A stretch of DNA of 64,000 bases from Planctomycetota bacterium (GCA_029781135.1 JAKOXH010000073.1:104272-168271), one strand, 5' to 3'; counted from the first letter of the stretch, positions 26,973 to 35,600 are shown. The notes: generated by a model not told the origin, from the sequence alone. A program made the numbers and translations.

Positions 26973-27767
26973 TTAAGAACCTGGGCTGTCCTTGCTTTGA
27001 TCTTCATCGGCGACGCCGATCCAGACGATCAAGCCCTCGTCGGAATCGGCTGAGCTGGTAATGTTGTCGTGCATGAATCGCATCTCAAACAACACAATCG
27101 GTCCGGCGTCAGGAGACACAACGGTCGGGGTGCCAACGCGTATCCCGGCCAGCATGAAGCTTAGCGGGATCTTGTTTCGATCCGGCGGCTCCAACTCGAC
27201 CGCCGGCCACTTACCGGGCTCATCGCGGATTCCTTTGCCGATCATGGCACCGGTCGCCCCGGGCGTCGTGGGGGTCATGTTTACTGAAAAATATTTCTCA
27301 CCCCGATCATTTCTCGCCAGTGCAATCACGACCAGATGCTCTCCGGAAGTGCAGCCGCTCGCAGTCATGGTACCGCCACGATCCGAGCGACCATTTTCGG
27401 TCGACGACAGCCCGGGCGGAGCCCCCGGACCAAAGCGGGGCGGTTTGCCGTTCATGGGCAAGAGGTTTGCTTGACCCGCCAGGTAGTAGCGATGTCCCGG
27501 CGGTAGGTACACCCGATAGCTCCAAACGCCGTCGCGCGGATCGGTAATTCGGATCGCTTGCACCTTCGTCGGATCCTCAATCGTCAACACTCCCTGCTCC
27601 ACACGCAATTCCTTGTTTTCGGCAAAAATCCGCTGGCTACTTTCAGTTAGCCGCCGGTTCGTTTGCCAAGAACGATATAGCCCCACAACCGCAGAGATGG
27701 TGGTGACAAGAAACAGCAGGTTCAGCAGCGAGAACTGCAATTTGCGGCGATGACCATTTTGTGCCAT
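26973..27767 (-). CDS. Hypothetical membrane-anchored protein
   Basis: A 264-residue protein with one N-terminal membrane helix in LQFSLLNLLFLVTTISAVVG (about residues 10-29), followed by a short helical stretch and then a soluble beta-rich domain. The start resembles the common planctomycete leader KLQFSLRTLL found on many uncharacterised proteins. No catalytic motif was recognised. It sits between the corrinoid protein and the second UroD-type gene, but on the opposite strand from the former. Confidence 0.7.
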   Translation of the reverse strand: MAQNGHRRKLQFSLLNLLFLVTTISAVVGLYRSWQTNRRLTESSQRIFAENKELRVEQGVLTIEDPTKVQAIRITDPRDGVWSYRVYLPPGHRYYLAGQANLLPMNGKPPRFGPGAPPGLSSTENGRSDRGGTMTASGCTSGEHLVVIALARNDRGEKYFSVNMTPTTPGATGAMIGKGIRDEPGKWPAVELEPPDRNKIPLSFMLAGIRVGTPTVVSPDAGPIVLFEMRFMHDNITSSADSDEGLIVWIGVADEDQSKDSPGS

Positions 27768-27827
27768 ATCAGCAGTCTAGCCACTTTGAAAGCGCCTCGC
27801 AATTCGTAACGGTTTGACCGATTGCAG

Positions 27828-27846
27828 GGCCGTTCACGGCTTTTTT
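27828..27846 (+). terminator. Possible intrinsic terminator, plus-strand reading
   Basis: GGCCGTTCACGGC is followed directly by TTTTTT, which would terminate plus-strand transcription. No plus-strand gene ends close by, so it may limit antisense reading into the UroD gene or be chance. Confidence 0.35.
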
Positions 27847-27889
27847 CACTTATTAGGCCCGCACCATTTACGGCGGGGCGAGCTATTTT

Positions 27890-29092
27890 TCAGGCGTATT
27901 GTCCTTTGGCCAGCGCGGTATCGTACATCGCGACGACATTTTCCGCCGGCACGCCGGCTTGAATGTTGTGGACCGGGGCAAAAACGTAGCCGCCGCCGGT
28001 TTTGAACACTTGCACGTGTTCCGCTACTTCTCGGGCAACCGCGTCGGGAGTGCCAAAGGGAAGCGTTTGTTGACAGTCGAGCGAGGCCCCCCAAAACGTT
28101 AGCCGGTCACCGAATTCGGCCTTGAGCCGTACCGGGTCCATTCCACTCGCGCTCGTTTGAACGGGATTGAGAATATCGACCCCCATTTCGATGATCGATG
28201 GAATCAGCGGGTAGATCGCGCCGTCGGAGTGCAGAAATACCTTCATCGCCGTGTTGGCGTGAACCCAATCTAGGCCGCGCTTATAGAACGGCAGTAGCCG
28301 CTCGCGGAACATTTTCACCGAAAGAAACGGGGCCGTTTGCGTGCCGAAGTCATCGCAAATCTGCAGTATCTGCACGCGGTCTCGCACGGCCGCCACGAAT
28401 CGCCGCAGGTTTTCTAGCCAGGCGCTCACCAGGATTTCATACAGTTCCGCGATGTACTCACCTTCCGTGGCGAACGTGCAAATCCAGGCCTCGAAATTCC
28501 CGGTGCCGAGGCCGTAAAACAGTTCGTAGGGCGGCCCCAGCGGCGCCACAATCGCGAAATCGGAATTCTGGTAGATCGCTTCCGCCTGCAAGTGCAGGAA
28601 TTCGCAATCTTCACTCGGCAAGAGCGGCGGTGTGAATGTCGTGAGATCGACGTGTGCCGCGCCGGGGTACGTTTCTAGCCGGTCAAAATAGAAACCGTCC
28701 TTCGGCATCCGCGCGATTGGCTCTCCCGCGCGCAGGAGAACGATGTCGCCGTCATCCTCGACGACCGGGTCGAACCCGCCCGGCATTTCCACCGGCGTGC
28801 CATCGAAAAGCTGCCACGGCTTCCAATTCTCATTGCGAATGCCGAACGCGACCGAGGGGCGATAAAGTCCGACGACATCGGCCCCAAACCGCTCTTGAAT
28901 CGGCCGCTCCACTTCGGCCAGCATCTGAAAGATATCGAACACGCGCGTTCTTGAACGCACGCCGAGCAGTTGCTTCAGCTGATGATACGTGGCCGCCGCG
29001 ATTCCCGATTGCCGCGTACCACCCAGGTCGATCGGGACGCGATCCGGCTCCTGGTGATTAATGGCCAGCAGCACTCGTTCGCGCGAGTTCAT
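27890..29092 (-). CDS. UroD-type methyltransferase family protein, second paralog
   Basis: A 400-residue member of the UroD superfamily. Its start (MNSRERVLLAINHQEPDRVP) and later segments (LIPSIIEMGVDILNPVQ, GGYVFAPVHNIQAGVPAEN) place it in the longer methyltransferase-like subgroup. The usual zinc motif is altered: KVFLHSDGAIYPL has His288 and Gly291 but Asp290 where Cys is expected. The distal Cys is also not evident. It begins inside the stop of the homocysteine methyltransferase gene (ATGA at 29089-29092 on the minus strand), which argues for coupled translation and a shared pathway. A longer upstream frame is only overlap with that gene. Confidence 0.85.
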   Translation of the reverse strand: MNSRERVLLAINHQEPDRVPIDLGGTRQSGIAAATYHQLKQLLGVRSRTRVFDIFQMLAEVERPIQERFGADVVGLYRPSVAFGIRNENWKPWQLFDGTPVEMPGGFDPVVEDDGDIVLLRAGEPIARMPKDGFYFDRLETYPGAAHVDLTTFTPPLLPSEDCEFLHLQAEAIYQNSDFAIVAPLGPPYELFYGLGTGNFEAWICTFATEGEYIAELYEILVSAWLENLRRFVAAVRDRVQILQICDDFGTQTAPFLSVKMFRERLLPFYKRGLDWVHANTAMKVFLHSDGAIYPLIPSIIEMGVDILNPVQTSASGMDPVRLKAEFGDRLTFWGASLDCQQTLPFGTPDAVAREVAEHVQVFKTGGGYVFAPVHNIQAGVPAENVVAMYDTALAKGQYA

Positions 29093-29961
29093 CGGCCGAT
29101 CCGTTGCTTGAGCGCCCGAATGAAATCGGGATTCGTGCCGCAGCAACCGCCGATGAAGCCGGCCCCGGCGGCCACGAGTTCCGGTGCATATTCGGCAAAC
29201 TGTTCGGCCGTGGAGCCATAGACAACCTGGTCGCCGACAATTTGCGGCACGCCGGCGTTGGCTTTGATCCAAAGGGGTCGGTCGGTCGCCGCACGCAATC
29301 GACGGCAAATCGCCACGTAAGATGCGATTCCCTGGCCACAATTGGCCCCGATGACATCGGCCCCCGCGGCAGTAAGTTCGGTCGCCACAATCTCTGGCGT
29401 CTTGCCGGTCATGATGCGGTCTTTGTCTTTTCCCGAGTCGTAGACGGTACACGCCACAACGGACAGGCCGGTGGCTTTCGCCGCCGCGACGGCAATCTTG
29501 GCTTCATCCAGATCGGCCATTGTTTCGATGACCAGAGCGTCGACGCCTGAGTCGGCGAGCGCCTGAGCCTGCTCGGCAAATGCCACTTGCAGTTCGTCCT
29601 CTGTCACTTGCCCGGCAAAGAGCATCTTGCCAGAGGGCCCAATCGAGCCGAAAACCTTCGCACTGCTGCCGGCCGCGCGCCGCGAAATTTGGCCACCCAC
29701 TTGATTGATGGCGACCACTTGATCGGCCAGACCATAATCCGCCAGTGCGATGCGATTCGCGCGAAACGTATTCGTGAGCACGACCTGGCTACCGGCCTCA
29801 ACGTACGATCGTGGCACTTGCTCGACGCGTTCCGGGTGGGTGAGGTTCCAGCGATCGGGGCACTCGCCACTGGGCAATCCCAACGCCTGCAACTGCGTGC
29901 CCCAGGCGCCGTCGGTGATGACGGGACCGGCCTTCAAAAGCTCTTCAATCAAGTTTGGCAT
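29089..29961 (-). CDS. Homocysteine S-methyltransferase family protein
   Basis: A 290-residue TIM-barrel homocysteine methyltransferase (the Hcy domain of MetH, BHMT and MmuM). Zinc ligands are Cys208 in GANCGQG and Cys273-Cys274 in GFIGGCCGTNPDFI. The start VITDGAWGTQLQALGLP and the block VLTNTFRANRIAL are typical. It has no cobalamin- or folate-binding domain, so it must take methyl from a separate donor. The translationally coupled UroD-type gene and the nearby corrinoid protein suggest methylcorrinoid as donor, giving methionine. S-methylmethionine or betaine as donor is the alternative. Confidence 0.93.
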   Translation of the reverse strand: MPNLIEELLKAGPVITDGAWGTQLQALGLPSGECPDRWNLTHPERVEQVPRSYVEAGSQVVLTNTFRANRIALADYGLADQVVAINQVGGQISRRAAGSSAKVFGSIGPSGKMLFAGQVTEDELQVAFAEQAQALADSGVDALVIETMADLDEAKIAVAAAKATGLSVVACTVYDSGKDKDRIMTGKTPEIVATELTAAGADVIGANCGQGIASYVAICRRLRAATDRPLWIKANAGVPQIVGDQVVYGSTAEQFAEYAPELVAAGAGFIGGCCGTNPDFIRALKQRIGR

Positions 29962-30002
29962 TTTGTGGTGCTTCTTTATAGAGGCCTACGCTGCCATTGA
30001 GC

Positions 30003-30076
30003 TGTGGGAGGCCTCTCCGAGGCCGATGGCGTGCTACAATGGGCAGCGTCATCGGCGTCGGGAGAAGCCTCCCACA
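30003..30076. repeat. TGTGGGAGG...CCTCCCACA repeat, copy 2
   Basis: The arms TGTGGGAGG (30003-30011) and CCTCCCACA (30068-30076) enclose CCTCTCCGAGGCCGATGG and TCATCGGCGTCGGGAGAAG. Confidence 0.85.
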
Positions 30077-30129
30077 GGTGTACTTAGGCTAATAAAACTT
30101 CACGCTTTCGCCCCCGGTTGGCAACGCTG

Positions 30130-30163
<34 letters not shown>

Positions 30164-30204
30164 ACTTCCGTTTTGAGACCGCGACTAATTCATTTGTTTC
30201 GGGT

Positions 30205-30277
30205 TGTGGGAGGCCTCTCCGAGGCCGATTTCTTGTAACATTGGATCGCGTCATCGGCGTCAGAGACGCCTCCCACA
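30205..30277. repeat. TGTGGGAGG...CCTCCCACA repeat, copy 3
   Basis: The arms TGTGGGAGG (30205-30213) and CCTCCCACA (30269-30277) enclose CCTCTCCGAGGCCGATTT and TCATCGGCGTCAGAGACG. It is close to copy 2 in sequence and orientation. Confidence 0.85.
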
Positions 30278-30280
30278 CGA

Positions 30281-31171
30281 TTAATTCATTTGTTTCGCTT
30301 TTGCCCGCGGTGCGATGTCACCTTCCAACAGGGATGGGGCCTCATCCACTGTATCCAGACCAGTCACGAAGCGGAGCTCGTTCATTGTCTTCTCGGTTTC
30401 CGTCATGCTGGCCGCGACTTGGTCGACCTGGCCAGAAATGTAACCAGGTTCTTGATCCTGGCGATTTACTGCCAGCTCGCTGAGCGACTGAATCTTGTTC
30501 TCCAGCCGGTCGATTTCCAACTTTACGAGGTCGAAGTTGTCGCGCGCGCGCTGCAGGTTGTCCAGGCGGTCGTGGCTCGTCTGTAAATTGTCTTCCAGTG
30601 CTTTGCGGACGCGTTGATTCTGCGGATTGGCATCGTCCTTGGGCAGATTAGCGATCTGGCCTTCAATGCGCTTGATATCCGACTGAATCTGCTCCTCGCT
30701 CGTTTGTTTGAGGAAGCGGTAGAGTGCAAACTGCGTGAACAACAATCGCAAATGCAACCACAACAAACGGTTCAGGCCAGAAACCTGAAAGCTTTCGAGC
30801 GGTCGCGAAGTGTCGCCATGATTCGTTTGTTTCAGTTCCGCCGCGATCTGCTGCAGATCAAGGCAACGCGACCGGAGCGACTGGAAGCGGTCGAGCAACT
30901 CTTTCGGCAGCGCATTCGTGATGCGTTCCAGCATTTGCTGCGTGGACAGCGTATTCTCGACGCGTGCCGATTTGGCCTCTTGGGCTTCGACATACGCCTG
31001 AAACTTGGGGTGCGTTCCGACCGTGCCCAGATAGGCAAGCTCGGCCGCCGCCACGACCGCCAATACCGCCAAGGGATTCGATGTAAGCAGCGCAAATGCT
31101 ACGCCGCCGCCGACGAACAACAAGTTCCAGCGGTTCGTGAAGGCCGTCTTGATGTACTTGCCGAATCCCAC
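30281..31171 (-). CDS. Membrane-anchored coiled-coil protein of the PspA/ABC cluster
   Basis: A 296-residue protein of unknown family. An N-terminal membrane hairpin (NLLFVGGGVAFALL and NPLAVLAVVAAAELAYLG) is followed by a long charged helical region, very likely coiled coil (residues about 60-270, for example QRARDNFDLVKLEIDRLENK). The start is taken as GTG 31171, which has GGAG 6 bases upstream and follows the ABC ATPase stop by 13 bases. An alternative TTG at 31225 would overlap the ATPase gene. It is the last gene of the minus-strand run and may be a membrane scaffold for the transporter or the PspA protein. Confidence 0.72.
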   Translation of the reverse strand: MGFGKYIKTAFTNRWNLLFVGGGVAFALLTSNPLAVLAVVAAAELAYLGTVGTHPKFQAYVEAQEAKSARVENTLSTQQMLERITNALPKELLDRFQSLRSRCLDLQQIAAELKQTNHGDTSRPLESFQVSGLNRLLWLHLRLLFTQFALYRFLKQTSEEQIQSDIKRIEGQIANLPKDDANPQNQRVRKALEDNLQTSHDRLDNLQRARDNFDLVKLEIDRLENKIQSLSELAVNRQDQEPGYISGQVDQVAASMTETEKTMNELRFVTGLDTVDEAPSLLEGDIAPRAKAKQMN

Positions 31172-31184
31172 CCGCCACTCCGCG

Positions 31185-32102
31185 TTACTTCGCGTGCTTG
31201 TTCGCCTGCGCCTCGAGTTGGGCAATCAGGTCGCGGATATAGTATACCGTTTCTTGGAAGCGTGGCACGCGGGCCATTTCCAGGGCAGGGCGGTCGGCCG
31301 GTTCCACTTCCAACTCTTTCTCCACGCGGCCTGGGCCCGTCGACATAATGTAAACGCGATCCCCCAGAAATACCGCTTCCTCGATCGAGTGGGTCACAAA
31401 GAAAACGGTCGCCTCCACCGCGCGCCACAGGCGAATCAAGAGGTCTTGCATGTTCATCCGCGTTTGCGGGTCGAGGGCCCCAAACGGCTCATCCATGAGA
31501 ATAATCCGCGGCTGCAAAATGAGCGTGCGGGCAATGGCCACCCGTTGGCGCATGCCGCCCGATAATTCATGCGGGTACTTCTCGCTATCCTTCGCCACAT
31601 CGAGACCGACCTGCTCGATCCAGTGGCGTGCCAGTTCATTGCGTTCGTTACGGGCCACCCCTTGGCATTCTAGGCCGAAGGCGATGTTGCCCAGCACCGA
31701 GCGATGGTCGAACGAGGTGTAATCTTGAAACACCATGCCGCGGTCGGCCCCCGGGCCTTCGACCGGCTTACCAAATACGTGTACCGTGCCGGTCGTCGCG
31801 GGGTGTTGCGGTTCGAGGCCCGCGATCAGCCGCAAGATCGTGCTCTTCCCACAACCGCTAGGGCCCAGGACGCACACAAACTCGCCCTTGTTCGGCAGAT
31901 CGGCCACCACGAAATTGACATCGCGGATCGCCGTGAACGAGTTTGCCTGGCCGGGATTGTACGTCTTGCTGACATTGCGAAACTCGACGACATGCGGCCG
32001 CGTCGGCGGCGACACGGCTTGCTGGACTTCCTCCAACAGGCGACCAATTCCCACATCCTGGGAAGTGGGCGGGGTAGCGGTTGTTGAGGAGGGCGTCGTC
32101 AT
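31185..32102 (-). CDS. ABC transporter ATP-binding protein (TauB/SsuB/NrtD type)
   Basis: A 305-residue ATPase of the nitrate/sulfonate/taurine importer class. Walker A is GPSGCGKST (residues 80-88), the signature is LSGGMRQR (180-187), and Walker B is ILMDEPFGALD (201-211). It also has THSIEEAVFLGDRVYIM after the switch region. An N-terminal extension of about 35 residues before the domain (RLLEEVQQAVSPP) is not typical. It lies between the permease and the coiled-coil gene and completes a one-permease importer. Confidence 0.93.
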   Translation of the reverse strand: MTTPSSTTATPPTSQDVGIGRLLEEVQQAVSPPTRPHVVEFRNVSKTYNPGQANSFTAIRDVNFVVADLPNKGEFVCVLGPSGCGKSTILRLIAGLEPQHPATTGTVHVFGKPVEGPGADRGMVFQDYTSFDHRSVLGNIAFGLECQGVARNERNELARHWIEQVGLDVAKDSEKYPHELSGGMRQRVAIARTLILQPRIILMDEPFGALDPQTRMNMQDLLIRLWRAVEATVFFVTHSIEEAVFLGDRVYIMSTGPGRVEKELEVEPADRPALEMARVPRFQETVYYIRDLIAQLEAQANKHAK

Positions 32103-32141
32103 CGCGGAGTGAAAATGGTGATCGTGGGATGCGTTCGGAGA

Positions 32142-33206
32142 CTATGTTGGCGGTGCCGCGTGTGGTTCGTGCGCTGCAGGCTTGTGTGCCAGTGCCGCCT
32201 GCTGGCCGGGCTGCAGCGGCGTGGGCGCGATGATCCAGCGCTTCACATCTTCGCACGTGTGCATAATGCCTCGCCAAAGGATGTGGAGGAAGCCATCGCC
32301 GCCGTATTGGTGCGGGAACAAACTGCGCTGGATCATGAACAGTAACCGGTCGATCGCCAGGGCGACGGCCGGAATCACAATCAGCACGAGGATGATCGTT
32401 TCGCGATGGCCGCGGCGCTGCGCCACGTTGATGATATTGCCCAAACCGCCGACGCCACCACCTTCCGTCACGAGTTCGGCCAGCATGATGTAGCCGAATG
32501 CGAGGCCGAAAAGCAATCGCAGCGAATTGAACAATCGGGGCATGGCCAGCGGCACCAACACTTTCAGAATAATTTGTCGCCGTGAGGCCCCCAACGTGAA
32601 GGCCGTGTCGATGTAGCGACTGCTCACATCGGCGATGGCCGCGGCCGTATCCATCATGATGAAGGCCACGACGGCAATGAAAATGAACATCACCTTTTGC
32701 ATCTCGCCAATGCCGAACAGGGCGAAAGACAGGGGAATTAGGGCGGCGATCGGAATATTGCGGCCAAAAACATTGATCGGCGCGAAGAACGCATTCACCC
32801 ACGGAAAACACCCGCACAAAACGCCCAGCGGCACGGCGATCAGCGTGGCCAGCGCAAAGCCGAACACCACGCGCTGCAAGCTGACCAACAAGTTCCGCGT
32901 TAGCGCGTTATCGAACCATAGATTTTGGAACTGGTCGCGATTGAACGTTTCGGCCGGGCTGGGTAGCGCGCTATAACCAATGATCCGCTCTTCATGCGGG
33001 CCGCGCGTGAGAAACCACCAGATGCCGAACACGATGGCCAGGCACAATGCCCCGAGCAGAATGCCGACCCACTGTGGAATTGGCCGCCGAAACGCAAACC
33101 AAGCGGCGCCGTTCGAGCGGCCATCCGTGCTCCGACGCACGACCGTATCGGCCGGCACTGCGGGAGTCGCCTCGGGCGCTGGTTTGGGGGCGGAAGCGTT
33201 ATTCAC
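32142..33206 (-). CDS. ABC transporter permease (TauC/SsuC type)
   Basis: A 354-residue permease with about six membrane helices and the EAA-type loop near TAFTLGASRRQIILKVLVPL, as in taurine, sulfonate and nitrate importers. Both ends have extra soluble sequence: a proline- and alanine-rich N-terminus (about 45 residues) and a C-terminal extension of about 60 residues ending in a His/Ala/Pro-rich tail. The start is GTG 33206 with GAGGT upstream, 12 bases after the stop of the substrate-binding protein gene. One permease gene suggests a homodimer. Confidence 0.9.
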   Translation of the reverse strand: MNNASAPKPAPEATPAVPADTVVRRSTDGRSNGAAWFAFRRPIPQWVGILLGALCLAIVFGIWWFLTRGPHEERIIGYSALPSPAETFNRDQFQNLWFDNALTRNLLVSLQRVVFGFALATLIAVPLGVLCGCFPWVNAFFAPINVFGRNIPIAALIPLSFALFGIGEMQKVMFIFIAVVAFIMMDTAAAIADVSSRYIDTAFTLGASRRQIILKVLVPLAMPRLFNSLRLLFGLAFGYIMLAELVTEGGGVGGLGNIINVAQRRGHRETIILVLIVIPAVALAIDRLLFMIQRSLFPHQYGGDGFLHILWRGIMHTCEDVKRWIIAPTPLQPGQQAALAHKPAAHEPHAAPPT

Positions 33207-33218
33207 GGCTTACCTCGA

Positions 33219-34961
33219 TTACTGCTTTTCAGCCGAGTAAACCTTGATTTCCACGCGGCGGTTTTTGGCCTGGTTCTCGGGATCGTTCGGGTCGGCGGGC
33301 ACGTCCCAACCCATGCCGGCGGCGGCAAACCGATTCGGATCCATCTTGAACTTGTTGACCAGGGCCTCGCGCACTGCGTTCGCGCGGTTGAGACTCAGTT
33401 CCTTCACGAGCGCATCGGGGATCTGCCCGCGACGGGAGCTATCGGTGTGGCCTTCGACAATGATCCGTGCCGCACCAAACTGGCCCGCGAGCTTGGCAAC
33501 CTCATTCAATACATTATCCACATTCGGGTCGTAAAGAACTTCCGTCACTTGGCCATTTTCATCCTTGTTAATTTTCTTATACAAATCCCAACTGTTGGGG
33601 AAGAATTGGATGACGATCGTGTTGGTAAGGATTTCATCCGACTCGGCATGGATTTGCGATACCGCTTTCGGCGCCAAGTGCACCTCATACTCATCCTTTT
33701 GTGCCCGGTACTTCGGATCCTTGCCCAGCGACTCGATCACCGAGAAATCCATGACCTTGTCGAACGACACGGGCTGGTGCGTGATCACCCCGATGCGGCG
33801 ATACAAATAGTAGGCTTGCGTCCAAACGCGCTCAAAATTCGTCGGGTTATTTTGGTTCAAGAAGAACTGGAAGTTCTCGGCCCAGTTGGTGTTGTGGGCG
33901 TCGCCGAACATCTTGATGGTTTCGCTGGCCGGAATGTTGTAGCCATCGGCCATCAGCTTGGCGCATTTGGCTTTCTGCTCGTCCTTCTTGAGTTCCTCCA
34001 TGGAATCGAAGATGCCGCGGGCGATCGCTTCGAGCTTAGCGGCATGGTCCTTGGCGAAGTCGGCCCGCGCGAACCACACGTCGGCGATCAGTTTATTGGC
34101 TGTCTGCGTGGTGACGAGCATGCGATTGCCCTTCACGGCGGCCAGGTTGTAGATATCCGGGGCCCAGGATACGGCCGCGGCGGCGTCCTTCTGGGCGTTG
34201 AATGCGGCGGCCGCCTGGAACGCATCTTCCGTGAACGTCATATTGACTTCGCTCGGCTGCACACCGCCGGAAACGAGCATGTTCAACAGAAAATAGTGGG
34301 ATGGTGAATTTTGGGCGAGAATGACCTTCTTGCCGCGGAGATCGCCGACCGTTTTGATCGACTCGCGGGCCACGATGCCATCGCCGCCGTTGGACCAGTC
34401 GATCTGCTGATAGATGCGGGGCATGATGCGGCTATCGCGCGGCTGGCCCGATTTGTCGACAAAACCTTCCATGAAGAGCGGCACCATATCGAGCGTCGCC
34501 CAGCCGATGTGTACTTCACCGGCCGCGTAGGCGTCGCGCATCGCCACAGGGTTATCGATGAGGACCAACTCCACTTTGAAGTCTTCGCCCTTGGCGGTCT
34601 TCCAAACCTTGCCGGGCTTGAAGCCCTCGTTAGCGAGAATGATCGGGCCCCAACCGGCCCAAACGTTGAGTGCGAACCGGACCGTGTTGTCTTGCAGCGG
34701 CTTATAGGCGGAGGTGCCCTTCACGTCGGGCAGGCGTTCCATCGGCTTGAACGTGTACTCCTTGACGGTGGTCACGGAGCCGGAATCCTTGTCTTCGGCT
34801 GTTTGGCCAAGAACATTGGGGTCAATGGCTCCGCCGCCCGGCGGCTGTTGGATGTTGCCTTTTGGCGCCAGGATATCGCTGCGGTAAGCCGCGAACGCCA
34901 GCAGGCCCGCCACGACCAAAAACAACGCCACGTAAAACGGAGCTTTGGGTTGACCGTTCAT
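33219..34961 (-). CDS. Membrane-anchored ABC substrate-binding protein fused to an OmpA peptidoglycan-binding domain
   Basis: A 580-residue fusion. Residues about 8-25 form a membrane anchor (FYVALFLVVAGLLAFAAY) without lipobox. Residues about 65-430 resemble SsuA/NrtA/NMT1-type binding proteins: RFALNVWAGWGPIILANEG, LVLIDNPVAMRDAYAAGEVH, TVGDLRGKKVILAQNSPS. The C-terminal 140 residues are an OmpA domain: IIVEGHTDSSRRG (GHTD at 504-507), LSLNRANAVREALV and the final NRRVEIKVYS. A GAGGGG ribosome site precedes ATG 34961. The design ties the binding protein to both inner membrane and cell wall. The ligand is unknown. Confidence 0.92.
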   Translation of the reverse strand: MNGQPKAPFYVALFLVVAGLLAFAAYRSDILAPKGNIQQPPGGGAIDPNVLGQTAEDKDSGSVTTVKEYTFKPMERLPDVKGTSAYKPLQDNTVRFALNVWAGWGPIILANEGFKPGKVWKTAKGEDFKVELVLIDNPVAMRDAYAAGEVHIGWATLDMVPLFMEGFVDKSGQPRDSRIMPRIYQQIDWSNGGDGIVARESIKTVGDLRGKKVILAQNSPSHYFLLNMLVSGGVQPSEVNMTFTEDAFQAAAAFNAQKDAAAAVSWAPDIYNLAAVKGNRMLVTTQTANKLIADVWFARADFAKDHAAKLEAIARGIFDSMEELKKDEQKAKCAKLMADGYNIPASETIKMFGDAHNTNWAENFQFFLNQNNPTNFERVWTQAYYLYRRIGVITHQPVSFDKVMDFSVIESLGKDPKYRAQKDEYEVHLAPKAVSQIHAESDEILTNTIVIQFFPNSWDLYKKINKDENGQVTEVLYDPNVDNVLNEVAKLAGQFGAARIIVEGHTDSSRRGQIPDALVKELSLNRANAVREALVNKFKMDPNRFAAAGMGWDVPADPNDPENQAKNRRVEIKVYSAEKQ

Positions 34962-35013
34962 GTTTGTGCCCCTCGAGTTGTGTAGAAGTGGAAAAGTGTG
35001 GGTAGTGACGGCA

Positions 35014-35045
35014 CCCTCACCCCGGTCCTCTCCCGGAAGGAGAGG
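35014..35045. repeat. CCCTCACCCC / GGAGAGG repeat
   Basis: CCCTCACCCCGGTCCTCTCC followed by CGGAA and GGAGAGG forms a 7-base hairpin (35027-35033 with 35039-35045). It lies between the substrate-binding protein gene and the small helical protein gene and is related to 26543-26578. Confidence 0.6.
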
Positions 35046-35056
35046 GTGGATGATAC

Positions 35057-35356
35057 CTATCCGCGGAACTTAGTTGCCGGACGAGCCGACTGCATCATGT
35101 GGAGCGCCTGCATCATGTCGTAGGCCGTTAGCTCGCACAGGAGTTGCGTGACGCGGTCGTGCAACTTGGCGTCGAGTTGCGGCTCGATTTCCTTCAAGAG
35201 CGCGACCAAGCGAGCTTCTTGCGCCTTTAGTTCGTCGTCGGTGACTTTGCCGTCGGCCATTGCCTGGACGAATGAATCGAGCCGCTGGGCCTGCGCGGCG
35301 ATCAACGACGCATTGGAATCGTCAGCGACCCACGATGACTTTGCATTTGCTGGCAT
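35057..35356 (-). CDS. Small helical protein of the PspA/ABC cluster
   Basis: A 99-residue soluble, mostly helical protein without a recognised family (ASLIAAQAQRLDSFVQAMAD, LVALLKEIEPQLDAKLHDR, TQLLCELTAYDMMQALHMMQ). It has no signal peptide or membrane segment, so it is cytoplasmic. A good AGAGGA ribosome site precedes ATG 35356. It is encoded between the AAA+ ATPase and the substrate-binding fusion, all on the same strand, so it is a candidate adaptor. Confidence 0.75.
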   Translation of the reverse strand: MPANAKSSWVADDSNASLIAAQAQRLDSFVQAMADGKVTDDELKAQEARLVALLKEIEPQLDAKLHDRVTQLLCELTAYDMMQALHMMQSARPATKFRG

Positions 35357-35391
35357 GTGTTGTTCCTCTTAAATCTAGTGAACCTAAATTC

Positions 35392-35556
35392 TTTACCACG
35401 AAGGACACAAAGGCCACGAAGGCATCGTTGTTCAGACGTTTCCTGGCGTGTTCGGTATTCTCAAAAACGCGCATTCAAGGGCAACATGAAGTCAGCGGTA
35501 TGTTTCCAACCGCATAAATCTCGCTCTTCTTTGTGATCTTTGTGTTCTTCGTGGCT
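35392..35556. repeat. Inverted CCACGAAGG / CTTCGTGG repeat element
   Basis: ACCACGAAGGACACAAAGG at 35395-35413, followed by CCACGAAGG, is inverted at 35526-35556 (TTTGTGATCTTTGTGTTC, TTCGTGGCT). The whole forms a loosely palindromic 165-base element in the gap between two genes of the minus-strand run. Similar CACGAAGG blocks are dispersed in many bacterial genomes. Confidence 0.65.
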
Positions 35557-35600
35557 AATCCAAAGTCATTGGCCATTTAGGGCGTGGGACGATTGCCGCG

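Noticed and set aside
29093..29452. An N-terminal extension of 120 residues to the second UroD-type protein
   Set aside because: It is an out-of-frame reading of the overlapping homocysteine methyltransferase gene.
32994..34307. A 437-codon open frame antisense to the OmpA fusion gene
   Set aside because: It is a shadow of a gene with clear domains on the other strand.
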